Assembly: GCA_963697805.1 (NCBI GenBank)
Contig: CAVOPB010000002.1
Coordinates: 930,001 to 994,000, forward strand
Reading direction: 5' to 3'
Length of the DNA: 64,000 nt
DNA from: VRUE01 sp963697805
Lineage (GTDB): Bacteria; Actinomycetota; Thermoleophilia; Solirubrobacterales; 70-9
The notes below the pieces were generated by a model. The model saw nothing but the letters and a program-made list of their open reading frames with translations, did not search any database and was not told where the DNA came from. Positions 1 through 7,416 of the stretch are shown here, piece by piece. Both the position numbers and the translations under genes were made by a program. Numbering within the stretch: position 1 is the first letter of the stretch; every line of letters begins with the position of its first letter.

Positions 1-2
1 TC

Positions 3-1571
3 CGCGACCTCGCCGGCCGCGAGTGGGACGTCATCGTCGTCGGCGGCGGCCACAACGGGTTGACCGCGGCCGCCTACCTGGCGCGGGCCGGCCGCCGCGT
101 CCTCGTCCTCGAGCGGCGCGAGCGGCTCGGCGGCGCCTGCACGCTGGAACGGCCGTTCGCCGACGACCGCTACGTCGTCAGCCCCTGCGCCTACGTCGTC
201 GGCCTGCTCGACGAGGTGGTGATGCGCGAGCTCGACCTCCGCCGCCGCGGCCTGCGCTTTTTCGTCGCCGACCCGAATCTCTGGGTCCCGTTCGAGGACG
301 GAACCTCGTTCGGCCAGTGGCTCGATGACTCCAGGACCCAGGCCGACCTCGAGGCGATGGGCCTCTCGAAGCGCGACATCGAGGGCTACTGGGCCTACGA
401 GGAGCTCTTCGACGACGTCCGCCGCCGGCTCCGAACCGGGGCCCGCGACTCCTGGATCGGGGACTCCCCCGGGCGGGCGGAGCTCGAGGAGATGCTGGGT
501 GGCGAGCAGGAGATGATCGACCTCCTCTTCGAGGCCTCGATCGCCGACGTCCTCGACGAATACCTCTCCGACCAGCGGCTCAAGGACGCGCTCTTCGGCC
601 AGGGCGTGATCGGGACCTGGGGCGGCCCCAGGGACCCGGGGACGGCGTCGATCAAACTCATGCACTACCAGGGGGACCTCGAAGGGCAGGGCCCGGTCTG
701 GGGCTATGTCGAGGGCGGTATGGGGATGATCAGCTTCGCGATCGCCGACGCCGCCCGCGAGGCCGGCGCGGTCCTCGCCTGTGGCGTGCCGGTCGCCGAG
801 ATCCTTCCCGAAGAGGGGGTGCGGATCGAGGACGGGACGACGATCCACGCCCCGACCGTGCTCTGCAACGCCGACCCCAAGGTCGCCCTGGGCCTTCTCG
901 GCGACGCCGAGATCGAGCCCGCCTTCCGCGAGCGGCTCGAGGCCTGGAAGGTCCGCAGCCCGGTCGTCAAGTTCAACGGCTCGCTCTCGCGGCTGCCCAA
1001 CTGGACCGCCGCCCCCGGGGAGGAGTGGCCGGCGCGGGCGACGATCGACGTCACCGGCGGGGTCGACGAGGCCCAGCGGGCCTTCGAAGCATGCGACGCC
1101 GGCGAGCCGGCGGTCGGGTTCGGCGAGATCTACGTCCAGACCGGCTATGACCCGACGCCGGCGCCCCCCGGCACCCATCTGATGAGCGTCTTCGGCCAGT
1201 ACGCCCCGTACGAGCTCTCGAAGGGGGACTGGGACTCGCGGCGGGGCGACGTCGAGCGACAGTTCGTCGAGCTGATCGGTCGCTTCGCCCCCGATTTCGC
1301 CGACTGCCTCGTGGAGTGCGAGGTGCTCGGCCCGCCCGACATCGAGAGCCGGATCGGCCTCTCCGGCGGCAACATCTTCCAGGGCGAGGTGACGCCCGAC
1401 CAGATGTGGGAGGGGAGGCTGCCGGCCCGGACGCCCGTGCCCGGCCTCTACCTCTGCGGCGCCGCCACCCACCCGGCGGGAAGCGTGATCGCGCTCAACG
1501 GCCGCAACGCCGCCGCCGCGATGCTCGCCGACCAGGGCGAGACCGTCGACTTCGCCGCCCCCGCGATCTAG
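3..1571 (+). CDS. FAD-dependent phytoene-desaturase-like oxidoreductase, 5' end missing
   Basis: The frame is already open at the window edge, so the N-terminus is cut off. A TTG at base 60 lies inside the nucleotide-binding loop and is not the start. The visible part opens with an FAD/ADP beta-alpha-beta site (VIVVGGGHNGLTAA, bases 30-71) and ends with the FAD-contact block CGAATHPAGSVIALNGRNAA. Both are typical of the PYROXD2/CrtI branch of the amine-oxidase superfamily (COG1233). About 520 residues are visible, close to full length for the family. The family oxidises C-C or C-N bonds, but the substrate cannot be read from sequence and a carotenoid role would be a guess. A TetR gene follows 13 bases downstream on the same strand. 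Confidence 0.85.
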   Translation, partial: RDLAGREWDVIVVGGGHNGLTAAAYLARAGRRVLVLERRERLGGACTLERPFADDRYVVSPCAYVVGLLDEVVMRELDLRRRGLRFFVADPNLWVPFEDGTSFGQWLDDSRTQADLEAMGLSKRDIEGYWAYEELFDDVRRRLRTGARDSWIGDSPGRAELEEMLGGEQEMIDLLFEASIADVLDEYLSDQRLKDALFGQGVIGTWGGPRDPGTASIKLMHYQGDLEGQGPVWGYVEGGMGMISFAIADAAREAGAVLACGVPVAEILPEEGVRIEDGTTIHAPTVLCNADPKVALGLLGDAEIEPAFRERLEAWKVRSPVVKFNGSLSRLPNWTAAPGEEWPARATIDVTGGVDEAQRAFEACDAGEPAVGFGEIYVQTGYDPTPAPPGTHLMSVFGQYAPYELSKGDWDSRRGDVERQFVELIGRFAPDFADCLVECEVLGPPDIESRIGLSGGNIFQGEVTPDQMWEGRLPARTPVPGLYLCGAATHPAGSVIALNGRNAAAAMLADQGETVDFAAPAI

Positions 1572-1582
1572 GGTTCATTCAG
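1569..1582 (+). promoter_or_regulatory. Candidate promoter/operator before the first TetR gene
   Basis: TAGGGT (1569-1574) fits the TANNNT boxes seen before other genes here, but lies 10 bases before the ATG. It overlaps GGGTTCATTCAG (1571-1582), which shares GGGTTCA with the palindrome at 2210-2225. Shared half-sites before two adjacent TetR genes suggest auto- or cross-regulation. This is inference only. Confidence 0.3.
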
Positions 1583-1584
1583 CG

Positions 1585-2208
1585 ATGGCGGAGGGAACAC
1601 GGGAGCGGATCCTCGAGGCCGCCTGCGACCTGATCGCGGCCGAGGGGATCGATGATGTCAGGATCGCCCGGGTGGCGATGCGGGCCGGCGCCTCGACGGC
1701 TCTCGTCCACCACTACTTCTCGACCAGGGAGGAGCTGCTCGAGCAGGCGCTGCTGCACTCCTTCGAGCGCGCCGGGGACGAGCGCTTCGCGGTGGGGGAG
1801 GGCGAGGCCGGAACGGCGACCGCGAAACTCGCCGCGGCGATCGAGGAGTGCCTGCCTCAGGAGGGCCGGCTCGAGCGGGACTGGGTTCTCTGGGTCGAGC
1901 TCTGGCTGCGGGCTGCCCGCGACCCCGAGCTGCGACCGATCGCCGCCGATCTCTACGGGCGCTACCGAGAGTGGCTCTCGGGGGTGATCGAGGCCGGGGT
2001 CCGAAGCGGCGAGTTCGAGCGCCCCGCCGACCTCGACGACCTCGTCGACCGGGCGATGGCGCTGCTCGACGGGATGGGCCTGCGGGCCCTCCTGCGCGAC
2101 CCGGCGATGGACCTCTCCCGGGCCCGTCGCCTCGCCGCCGAGTTGCTCGGCGGCGAGCTCGGCGTCGACCCCGAGGAGCTGATTGCGCCGAGGGGCGCCC
2201 TCGGCTAA
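1585..2208 (+). CDS. TetR/AcrR family transcriptional regulator
   Basis: A 207-residue protein of normal TetR length. The N-terminal helix-turn-helix domain occupies about residues 5-52: TRERILEAACDLIAAEGID, then helices ending in STALVHHYFSTREELLEQAL, the classic TetR recognition-helix signature. The rest is a helical ligand-binding domain I cannot assign to a ligand; its acidic, Arg-rich helices are like those of BetI-type regulators. It is the first of two TetR genes that directly precede a polyamine-type ABC importer on the same strand. Control of that importer or of the upstream oxidoreductase is plausible but unproven. Confidence 0.9.
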   Translation: MAEGTRERILEAACDLIAAEGIDDVRIARVAMRAGASTALVHHYFSTREELLEQALLHSFERAGDERFAVGEGEAGTATAKLAAAIEECLPQEGRLERDWVLWVELWLRAARDPELRPIAADLYGRYREWLSGVIEAGVRSGEFERPADLDDLVDRAMALLDGMGLRALLRDPAMDLSRARRLAAELLGGELGVDPEELIAPRGALG

Positions 2209-2209
2209 T

Positions 2210-2225
2210 CTGAATCCGGGTTCAG
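2210..2225. promoter_or_regulatory. Palindromic operator candidate between the two TetR genes
   Basis: CTGAATCCGGGTTCAG is a 16-base near-perfect inverted repeat (CTGAATCC against GGGTTCAG, one T:G mismatch). It begins two bases after the first TetR stop codon and lies 43 bases before the inferred start of the second TetR gene. Size and position fit a TetR-type dimer site. GGGTTCA recurs at 1571-1577. Confidence 0.45.
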
Positions 2226-2241
2226 GAAACCGAGCCGCGGG

Positions 2242-2255
2242 AAGGAGGGAGCACG
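2242..2255 (+). promoter_or_regulatory. Shine-Dalgarno site that points to a non-standard ACG start
   Basis: AAGGAGG (2242-2248) is a full-strength ribosome-binding site. Four bases later lies ACG (2253-2255), in frame with the TetR protein. No ATG, GTG or TTG lies in frame between the upstream in-frame stop (2211-2213) and the GTG at 2316. That GTG would delete most of the first DNA-binding helix. Confidence 0.55.
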
Positions 2256-2891
2256 AGCCCTCGGCCACAGATTGATCACATTCGACGTCCGCAGATTCTC
2301 GCGGCCGCCGCCGAGGTGATCGCCGAGCGCGGCGTCGCCGGCACCCGCCTCGCCGACGTCGCCGAGCGGATCGGGGTCAGCCCGCCCGCCGTCCTCTACT
2401 GGTTCGACTCCAAAGAGCAGCTGCTCGCCGAGGCTCTGGTCGCCGACGAGCACCGCTACTACCACGCCCTCGGCATCCGCCTGGCTGAGCTCGAGAATCC
2501 CGCCGACCGCCTCTCGCTGCTGATCTCCTCGGCCGCCGGCAGCGCTTCCGAATTCGCCCTCTGGCTCGAGCTCTGGGCCTGGTCGCTGCGCGACGCTGGC
2601 CTGAGCGAGGCGCGCGAGCGCCTCGACCATCGATGGCGCGGGGAGATCGAGAAGATCGTCCGCGACGGGCAGATCGCCGGAGTGTTCGCAGACGTCCCCG
2701 CCGCCCAGGCTGCGCTCGCGATCGCCTCGCTGCTCGACGGCCTCACGGTCCAGGTGCGGCTCGGTGACAGCCTCTCCGCCGAGAGGATGGTCGAGGTCGC
2801 GGTCCTGGCCGCCGAGCGCCTGCTCGAATGCGAGCTGTCGAGGCCGCCGCTGCTGAGCGTCGGGGAGATGCTCGCGGGGGTCGAGGCATGA
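2253..2891 (+). CDS. TetR family regulator of the potDBCA operon, apparent ACG start
   Basis: Read from ACG 2253 the protein is 212 residues and begins (M)SPRPQIDHIRRPQILAAAA, giving a complete TetR first helix. The recognition region is RIGVSPPAVLYWFDSKEQLL. The first ordinary start, GTG 2316, would leave only 191 residues and a broken helix 1, so ACG (or an ATG changed by one base) is preferred; a strong SD sits just upstream. The last codon overlaps the potD start as ATGA (2888-2891), so the gene is translationally coupled to the importer. That makes it the likeliest local regulator. The C-terminal ligand domain is not recognisable. Confidence 0.8.
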   Translation, partial: TSPRPQIDHIRRPQILAAAAEVIAERGVAGTRLADVAERIGVSPPAVLYWFDSKEQLLAEALVADEHRYYHALGIRLAELENPADRLSLLISSAAGSASEFALWLELWAWSLRDAGLSEARERLDHRWRGEIEKIVRDGQIAGVFADVPAAQAALAIASLLDGLTVQVRLGDSLSAERMVEVAVLAAERLLECELSRPPLLSVGEMLAGVEA

Positions 2892-4168
2892 CCGGCGAGC
2901 GACTCGAGGAGAGCTGGCTCTGGGAGGAGACGATCTCGCGCCGCCGGCTGCTGAAGGCGGGGCTCGCGGCCGGGGCCGGGCTCTCCGCCGCATCGATCCT
3001 CAGCGCCTGTTCCGACACCACCGTTCCCGGCGGCCAGTCGCCGAACAAGGCCCCGGGCGGCCTGCCGCTGGCGCGGCCGGATAACCCGGTGACGCTGCCG
3101 ATCTACCCCGACAACAAGGCGATCCCGTCCGGCCTGCAGCCCGAGGACGGCCCGCTCAAGCTCTACAACTGGGCGGAATACATCAACCCGCCGGTGATCA
3201 AGTCGTTCGAAAAGCGCTACGGCGTCGAGGTCGAACTCAGCACCTTCTCGACGATCGACGAGGCGGTCGCGAAGCTCGCCAGCGGCGCCGTCGGCTTCGA
3301 TGTCTTCGTCCCGACGCAGCCCTTCATCTCGATGCTGGTCTCGGGCCGGATCCTGCAGCCGCTGAACCTCACCTACGTCCCCAACCTGCACAAGAACGTC
3401 TGGCCGTCGCTGGTCGACCCCTGGTATGACCGCGGCTCGCGCTACACGGTCCCCTACACGATCTACACGACCGGGATCTCGTGGCGCAACGACTTCCTTC
3501 CCGACTACGACCCCTCGAAGCTGCGCAACCCCTACGAGAGCTTCTGGCAGGCGACCGACATCGCCGGCCGGGTCGGACTGCTCGACGACCAGCGCGAAGG
3601 GCTGGCGATGGGCCTGCTCCGCAACGGCGTCACCGACGTCAACACCGAAGACGAGAAGCAGCTCGAAGCCGCAAGCGACGCCCTGCGCGAACTGACCGAC
3701 AACGTCAACCTGCGCTTCTACACGAACGAGTACCAGCACCTCGCCGACGGCTCGATGTGGCTGCACCAGGCTTGGTCGGGCGACATCGCCGCGATCGGCT
3801 ACTACATGCCGAAGGGGACCTCGCCGAGCGACGCCAGCTACTGGTGGCCCGAAGACGGCCGCGGCCTGATCGGCAACGACACCTTCGCCGTGCTGAAGGA
3901 CGCGCCGCACCCGGTGCTGGCCCACGCCTTCCTCAATCACATGCTCGACCTCAAGGAAGCGTTCGTGAACTTCGAATACATCTGTTACCAGCAGCCGCTG
4001 ACCGGGATGACGCCGGAGCAGATCGTCGAAGAAGAACTGGTCCCGCCGAACCTGCAGACGACGATCCTCCGCGAGGAGCAGTTCAAGAAGGGGTTCGTCC
4101 AGGGCCCGCTCAGCGCCGAAGCGCTCGGGCTGTGGGAGACGGCCTGGTCAGAGGTGAAGTCGACATGA
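2888..4168 (+). CDS. potD: Polyamine-type ABC transporter substrate-binding lipoprotein
   Basis: A 426-residue extracytoplasmic solute-binding protein of the PotD/PotF family. The N-terminus has a twin-arginine motif (SRRRLLKAG, residues 18-25) and a lipobox LSAC with Cys41, so Tat export and lipid anchoring are likely. The mature part carries the family signature LKLYNWAEYINPPVIKSFEK, a hinge-like YTVPYTIYTTGISW segment, and SMWLHQAWSGDIAAI. The start overlaps the TetR stop as ATGA, and the stop overlaps the permease start as ATGA. Polyamine specificity (spermidine/putrescine) is inferred from family and operon; related members bind other cationic amines. Confidence 0.9.
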   Translation: MTGERLEESWLWEETISRRRLLKAGLAAGAGLSAASILSACSDTTVPGGQSPNKAPGGLPLARPDNPVTLPIYPDNKAIPSGLQPEDGPLKLYNWAEYINPPVIKSFEKRYGVEVELSTFSTIDEAVAKLASGAVGFDVFVPTQPFISMLVSGRILQPLNLTYVPNLHKNVWPSLVDPWYDRGSRYTVPYTIYTTGISWRNDFLPDYDPSKLRNPYESFWQATDIAGRVGLLDDQREGLAMGLLRNGVTDVNTEDEKQLEAASDALRELTDNVNLRFYTNEYQHLADGSMWLHQAWSGDIAAIGYYMPKGTSPSDASYWWPEDGRGLIGNDTFAVLKDAPHPVLAHAFLNHMLDLKEAFVNFEYICYQQPLTGMTPEQIVEEELVPPNLQTTILREEQFKKGFVQGPLSAEALGLWETAWSEVKST

Positions 4169-5052
4169 CCGAGGAACGCGGACTCTGGCGCGCCCTTTCC
4201 GCCCCCGGGGTGATCTGGCTGGTCCTCTTCGTCGTTGTCCCCGCCTACGCGGTGCTGGCGGTCGCGATGGGCGAAATCGACACCCTGCTGCAGCCGGTCC
4301 CGATCTGGAACCCGCTCGACTGGAACGTCGGCTTCGTCAAAGAGGCGTTCAGCAGCATCGTCCCCGGCGGCAGCTACTGGCCGGCGACCCGCAACACCTT
4401 CGTCTACGTCGCCGCGACGATCGCGCTCTGCTTCGCGATCGGGTACCCGGTCGCCTACTACATCGCCCGCCACGCGAAACGCAGCAAGGGCCTTCTCCTG
4501 GTATTGATCTTCGTCCCGTTCTGGGTCAGCTACCTGATGCGGATGCTGGCCTGGATCGGGCTGCTGGCGCCTGACGGCTACGTCAACCAGGTGCTCGCCG
4601 ACGTCAGCATCGGGACCCCGCCGGAATGGCTCAACGGCAACCCCTACTCGGTGATCGCCGCCCTCACCTACGGCTACATCCCCTACTTCATCCTCCCGGT
4701 CTACGCCGGCCTCGACCGCATCGACGGCAGCCTGCTCGAGGGGGCGCGCGACCTCGGCGCCTCGGCATGGCACACCTTCCTGCGTGTCACCCTGCCGCTG
4801 AGCTGGCCGAGCATCCTCGCCGGCACGATCCTGATCATGCTGCCGATGTTCGGCGACTACTACACGAACGACCTCATCTCCGGCTCGCCCAGCACCAACA
4901 TGCTCGGCAACAGCGTCAACCTCCTCGTCCAGGGTGGCCCGCAGAAGAACCTCGGCGCCTCGATGGTCCTGGTGCTGATGACGCTGCTGGCGGTGGGGAT
5001 GCTCTATTACCTCTGGGAAACCTCGAGGCAGGAGCGGAGGCGGGCATCGTGA
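4165..5052 (+). CDS. potB: Polyamine-type ABC transporter permease (PotB-like)
   Basis: A 295-residue inner-membrane protein with six predicted hydrophobic spans and a large loop after the first. It carries the BPD-transport EAA loop LLEGARDLGASAWHTFLRVT, which docks the ATPase. Length and arrangement fit PotB/PotH. The start overlaps the potD stop (ATGA 4165-4168). The 3' end is unusual: TGA 5050-5052 would normally overlap the potC GTG, but a 68-base repeat unit now separates the two permease genes. Confidence 0.9.
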   Translation: MTEERGLWRALSAPGVIWLVLFVVVPAYAVLAVAMGEIDTLLQPVPIWNPLDWNVGFVKEAFSSIVPGGSYWPATRNTFVYVAATIALCFAIGYPVAYYIARHAKRSKGLLLVLIFVPFWVSYLMRMLAWIGLLAPDGYVNQVLADVSIGTPPEWLNGNPYSVIAALTYGYIPYFILPVYAGLDRIDGSLLEGARDLGASAWHTFLRVTLPLSWPSILAGTILIMLPMFGDYYTNDLISGSPSTNMLGNSVNLLVQGGPQKNLGASMVLVLMTLLAVGMLYYLWETSRQERRRAS

Positions 5053-5124
5053 GCGCGGAGCGAGCAAGCGTCGCACTCTGTTTCTTCGAGCAGCGAGCGA
5101 AGCGGGAGGATTTGTCGTGAGCGC
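5047..5124. repeat. 68-bp insertion repeat between potB and potC (copy 1), with flanking direct repeats
   Basis: TCGTGAGCGC occurs at 5047-5056 and again at 5115-5124, 68 bases apart. The intervening unit contains a near-duplicated core, GCGAGCAAGCG and GCGAGCGAAGCG, around a CACTCTG segment. The same unit, reverse-complemented, lies in dnaE2 (45426-45500) with about 10 mismatches in 66 aligned bases; the first 23 bases are identical. Collapsing the direct repeat restores a plain GTGA overlap between potB and potC. The family is not one I recognise. Confidence 0.75.
5049..5120 (+). CDS. Possible 23-codon coupling ORF made by the inserted repeat
   Basis: GTG 5049 overlaps the potB stop (GTGA), and the TGA at 5118-5120 overlaps the potC GTG at 5117. 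The repeat therefore forms an uninterrupted 23-codon ORF (MSAERASVALCFFEQRAKRE...) with the same overlaps at both ends. It may only carry ribosomes across the insertion and need not make a functional peptide. GGGAGGA (5104-5110) could serve as the potC ribosome-binding site. Confidence 0.3.
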   Translation: MSAERASVALCFFEQRAKREDLS

Positions 5125-6067
5125 CACGGCCGCGGGCGCCGGGGAGGGCCGGCCGGCGATTCGCCCCAGCCGGGTCCCCGCCTGGCTGTCGAACCCCTGG
5201 GGGCGCCCCCGGTTCCTCGCCCTCACGACCTGGCTCTACATCGTCTGGGCCCTGGTCCCGGTCCTGTTCGCGATCGCCTTCTCGTTCAACGACGGGCGCT
5301 CGCGCAGCGTCTGGCAGGGCTTCTCGACCCGCTGGTGGTGGGGCGACGACACCTTCTCCGTCTTCCACGACCCGACCTACACCCACGCCCTCGAGCAGAG
5401 CCTGAAGCTGGCGGTGCTCGACATGGCGATCGCGGCGCCGCTCGGCATCTTGCTCGCGATCGGCCTCTCGCGCTGGCGGGGAAGGGGCTCGCGGGCCGCC
5501 AACTTCCTGATGCTGGTGCCGCTGACGACACCCGAGCTGGCGATGGCGGTCTCGCTGTTGCTCGTCTTCACCCAGCTCGCGGTGATCCCGTTCAGCGCCG
5601 TCCACCTCGGGACGACCGCTCAGGTGATCGGCCAGGTGACCTTCTCGGTCTCCTACGTGGTGGTGATCGTGCGCAGCAGGCTGGCGGCGATCGGGCCCGA
5701 CTACGAGCAGGCGGCGCGCGACCTCGGCGCCTCACCACGGCAGGCGCTTCAGCACGTGCTGCTGCCGCTGCTTACGCCGGCGATCCTGGCCAGCATGCTG
5801 ATCGTCTTCGCGCTCTCGATCGATGACTTCGTCGTCACCCAGTACATGTCGTCGAGCGGCGACACGACGACGATCCCGATGCTTCTCTACTCCAACGCGC
5901 GCGGCGGGGCGACGACGCCGGCGCTGAACGCGGTGGCGACGATCATGGTCCTCACCACCCTGATCGGCGTCGGCGGGGCGTACGCCGCCCTGCGCTGGTT
6001 CGGCGCCCGCACCGAATCCGACTCGCGTGGCTCGGCGATGCGAGAGTTGACCGCGGTGGAGAACTGA
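5117..6067 (+). CDS. potC: Polyamine-type ABC transporter permease (PotC-like)
   Basis: A 316-residue inner-membrane permease with about six hydrophobic spans. The EAA-type loop is YEQAARDLGASPRQALQHVL, and FALSIDDFVVTQYMSS is a highly typical PotC/PotI segment. The N-terminal 30 residues before the first span are polar and Pro/Gly-rich. It starts with GTG after GGGAGGA. The potA start follows two bases after the stop. Together with PotB it forms the channel; the ATPase docks on the EAA loops. Confidence 0.9.
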   Translation: MSATAAGAGEGRPAIRPSRVPAWLSNPWGRPRFLALTTWLYIVWALVPVLFAIAFSFNDGRSRSVWQGFSTRWWWGDDTFSVFHDPTYTHALEQSLKLAVLDMAIAAPLGILLAIGLSRWRGRGSRAANFLMLVPLTTPELAMAVSLLLVFTQLAVIPFSAVHLGTTAQVIGQVTFSVSYVVVIVRSRLAAIGPDYEQAARDLGASPRQALQHVLLPLLTPAILASMLIVFALSIDDFVVTQYMSSSGDTTTIPMLLYSNARGGATTPALNAVATIMVLTTLIGVGGAYAALRWFGARTESDSRGSAMRELTAVEN

Positions 6068-6069
6068 CG

Positions 6070-7203
6070 ATGGCGACCCGGGAAGACGAGGCGATCGCGG
6101 TCGGCACCCCGGCACCCGATCAGGGCGGGTCTGTGGCGCTCAGGGGGCTGACCAAGACCTTCGGAGTGGTCACCGCCGTCGACGGGATCGACCTCGAGGT
6201 CGCCGCCGGCGAGTTCTTCTCGCTGCTCGGCCCGTCGGGATGCGGAAAGACGACGACGCTGCGGCTGATCGCGGGATTCGAGCGGCCGACCGCCGGTGAG
6301 GTGCTTCTCGACGGCACCGACCTCTCGGCCGTCCCGCCGGAGCGCCGCAACGTCAACACCGTCTTCCAGAGCTACGCGCTGTTCCCGCACCTCACGGTCA
6401 GCGACAACGTCGCCTTCGGCCTCCGCTACCAGAGGGTCGCGCGCGGGGAGCGCAACCGTCGCGTGCAGGAGGCGCTCGAGCTGGTTGAGCTCGGCGAGCT
6501 CGGCAAGCGCCGCCCGCACCAGCTGTCCGGCGGGCAGCAGCAGCGCGTCGCGCTGGCCAGGGCCCTGATCCTGCGCCCGGCCCTGCTCCTCCTCGACGAG
6601 CCGCTGGGGGCGCTCGACGCGAAAATCCGCCGCCAGCTCCGGCTCGAGCTGAAGTCGTTGCAGGAGGAAGTCGGGACGACGTTCATCTTCGTCACCCACG
6701 ACCAGGAGGAGGCGCTCAGCATGAGCGACCGGATCGCGGTCATTAACCGCGGCCGGATCGATCAGATCGGGACCCCGCGCGAGGTCTACGAGAGCCCGGG
6801 GACGCTGTTCGTCGCCGACTTCCTCGGGGTCGCGAACACGATGACCGTCGAGGTGCTCGACGGTTCCGGGGGTAGCTGCAGGGTGCGGGTCGGCGAGTTC
6901 GTCCTCGAGGCCGGTTGCGGCGACCTCGACGCCCGCGGCGAGGTCACGGTCGTCGTCCGGCCCGAGCGGCTCGAGGTCAGGGACGCCGACGCCGACTCGA
7001 AGCCGAACTGCGTCCCCGGGATGGTCGATCGCACCGTCTTCGTCGGCTCCAACCTTCAGGTCATGGTGCGGCTCGCTTCGGGGGCGCTGCTGCAGGCCTC
7101 GGTCCCGAATGGCGGCGAGGGCTTCGACCGCCACCGCCAGGGCAGCCCGGTCAGCGTCCACATCCCGCCCGATGCCCTGCGCGTACTGCGGTCGGAGAGC
7201 TGA
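6070..7203 (+). CDS. potA: Polyamine-type ABC transporter ATP-binding protein
   Basis: A 377-residue ABC ATPase. Walker A is GPSGCGKT (about 54-61), the Q-loop VFQSYALFPHLT, the signature LSGGQQQRVALARAL (about 152-166), Walker B LLLLDEPLGALD and the switch His in VTHDQEEAL. A C-terminal TOBE-like domain (about 290-375, TVVVRPERLEV onward) is usual for PotA and sugar/polyamine importer ATPases. It is the last gene of the operon. Only three bases separate its stop from the stop of the convergent ferredoxin gene, so no terminator fits between them. Confidence 0.92.
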   Translation: MATREDEAIAVGTPAPDQGGSVALRGLTKTFGVVTAVDGIDLEVAAGEFFSLLGPSGCGKTTTLRLIAGFERPTAGEVLLDGTDLSAVPPERRNVNTVFQSYALFPHLTVSDNVAFGLRYQRVARGERNRRVQEALELVELGELGKRRPHQLSGGQQQRVALARALILRPALLLLDEPLGALDAKIRRQLRLELKSLQEEVGTTFIFVTHDQEEALSMSDRIAVINRGRIDQIGTPREVYESPGTLFVADFLGVANTMTVEVLDGSGGSCRVRVGEFVLEAGCGDLDARGEVTVVVRPERLEVRDADADSKPNCVPGMVDRTVFVGSNLQVMVRLASGALLQASVPNGGEGFDRHRQGSPVSVHIPPDALRVLRSES

Positions 7204-7206
7204 CAG

Positions 7207-7416
7207 CTACGGGAAGACGGTCTCTCCGGTCTCGTCGTCGATCACTGAGATCGCGACCGCGGGGCACGTCTCGGCCGCCTCGAGGATCTTCTCGAAGGGA
7301 CCGGTGCCGACCACTGCCGCGACGTCGTCGTCGAGGCGGAAGACCTCGGGCGCAATCTCGACGCAGTCGCCGTGGGCGCTGCACTCGTCGGGGTCCACCA
7401 CGGGTATATAGGTCAT
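7207..7416 (-). CDS. Small ferredoxin with a CxxHxxC...CP cluster motif
   Basis: A 69-residue ferredoxin. The cluster motif is C12-x2-H15-x2-C18 and a later TCP. One Cys of the usual 3Fe-4S/4Fe-4S motif is a His, as in the ferredoxins that serve actinobacterial cytochrome P450s. It is the last gene of a coupled operon: its ATG overlaps the stop of the FAD reductase gene (ATGA, 7413-7416). No P450 is present here, so the partner is probably the adjacent reductase and the membrane redox proteins upstream. It is cytoplasmic, with no signal sequence. Confidence 0.88.
   Translation of the reverse strand: MTYIPVVDPDECSAHGDCVEIAPEVFRLDDDVAAVVGTGPFEKILEAAETCPAVAISVIDDETGETVFP

Noticed and set aside
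60..62. TTG at base 60 as the start of the first gene
   Set aside because: It falls inside the FAD-binding glycine loop, and the frame is open to the window edge.
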